From JBHIER01 sp046760705 [NCBI: bacterium] (GTDB lineage Bacteria > JBHIER01 > G020348925), in contig JBHIER010000257.1 of assembly GCA_046760705.1 (NCBI GenBank), forward strand, positions 1 through 5,359: 5,359 nucleotides of DNA, given 5' to 3'. The translations under genes and the position numbers were made by a program. This document shows, piece after piece, positions 5,205-5,359 of this stretch. Below the pieces are notes generated by a model. That model was not told the origin of the DNA and did not search any database. It saw nothing but the letters and a program-made list of their open reading frames with translations. The first letter of the stretch is position 1; every line of letters starts with the position of its first letter.

Positions 5205-5359
5205 CGTGGGCGTAAATGATACGGGGACAAGCCCCTACACTACAGATTGCTGGAGCCTTGCCAGGTTTCGGGGTGCGGCTTTGTGGGAACGGAGTGTAGC
5301 CCCCCGTGGGCGTAAATGATACGGGGACAAGCCCCTACACTACAGATTGCTGGAGCCTT
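5205..5359. repeat. Tandem repeat with 100-bp period, running off the window
   Basis: Bases 5205-5259 recur identically at 5305-5359 (55 of 55 bases), an exact 100-bp offset that continues to the last base of the window. The second unit contains an inverted repeat: AGTGTAG (5293-5299) pairs with CTACACT (5335-5341), and CCCCGT (5302-5307) with ACGGGG (5321-5326). The first unit lacks the matching left arm AGTGTAG, since the sequence before 5205 is different. No gene is seen from 5186 to the window end, and no T-tract follows the hairpins, so no intrinsic terminator for the operon is visible here. It is not CRISPR-like: the repeat is too long and the spacing too short. A dispersed intergenic repeat is the likeliest class. 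Confidence 0.85.

Noticed and set aside
5190-5206. Small hairpin CGATC/GATCG just after gene 3 as an operon terminator
   Set aside because: The stem is only 5 bp and no T-tract follows, so it does not meet the pattern of an intrinsic terminator.
5205-5359. CRISPR array
   Set aside because: The identical segment is at least 55 bases, the non-repeated part is at most 45 bases, only two units are visible and no cas gene is present. It fits an intergenic tandem repeat better.

Overview
The window carries a compact, co-directional three-gene operon of anaerobic redox enzymes, framed by a strong terminator and promoter on the left and a tandem repeat on the right. Mid-range base composition, many cysteine-rich iron-sulfur motifs, and dispersed palindromic repeats suggest an anaerobic bacterium. 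A Desulfobacterota-type or related uncultured lineage is my best guess. This is inference from gene style; no taxonomic marker is present.

Layout. Bases 1-69 may be the tail of an upstream gene. A perfect 13-bp stem with a T-tract (129-164) forms a Rho-independent terminator. A near-consensus sigma-70 type promoter (TTGATT, 17 bp, TATAAT; 178-206) follows and would drive the operon. Gene 1 (258-2282) is a GlcD-like FAD-linked oxidase fused to a two-cluster ferredoxin domain. Gene 2 (2301-3701) and gene 3 (3689-5185) are paralogues of the archaeal-type, FMN-binding glutamate synthase family, each with an N-terminal ferredoxin domain and a C-terminal four-cysteine motif. Gene 3 keeps the FMN and substrate loops. 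Gene 2 has lost most of them and looks like an electron-transfer or structural partner. After the operon, 5186-5359 holds a 100-bp-period tandem repeat that runs off the window edge.

How the genes may work together (inference). Junctions are tight: an 18-nt gap, then a 13-nt overlap with an excellent Shine-Dalgarno. This suggests co-translation and possibly one complex. Gene 1 would take electrons from a substrate at FAD and pass them through its own clusters and those of gene 2 to FMN in gene 3, or the reverse. No GltD-like NAD(P)H subunit, glutamine amidotransferase domain or GXGXG domain is visible here, so this is not a complete classical glutamate synthase. The substrate of gene 1 is not readable from sequence, because the usual metal-ligand motifs of 2-hydroxyacid dehydrogenases are altered.

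The most unusual structural signal is a pair of 33-nt hairpin elements with the same architecture and a compensatory inner stem. One is embedded in gene 1 (1172-1204) and one in gene 3 (4037-4069), in different codon phases.
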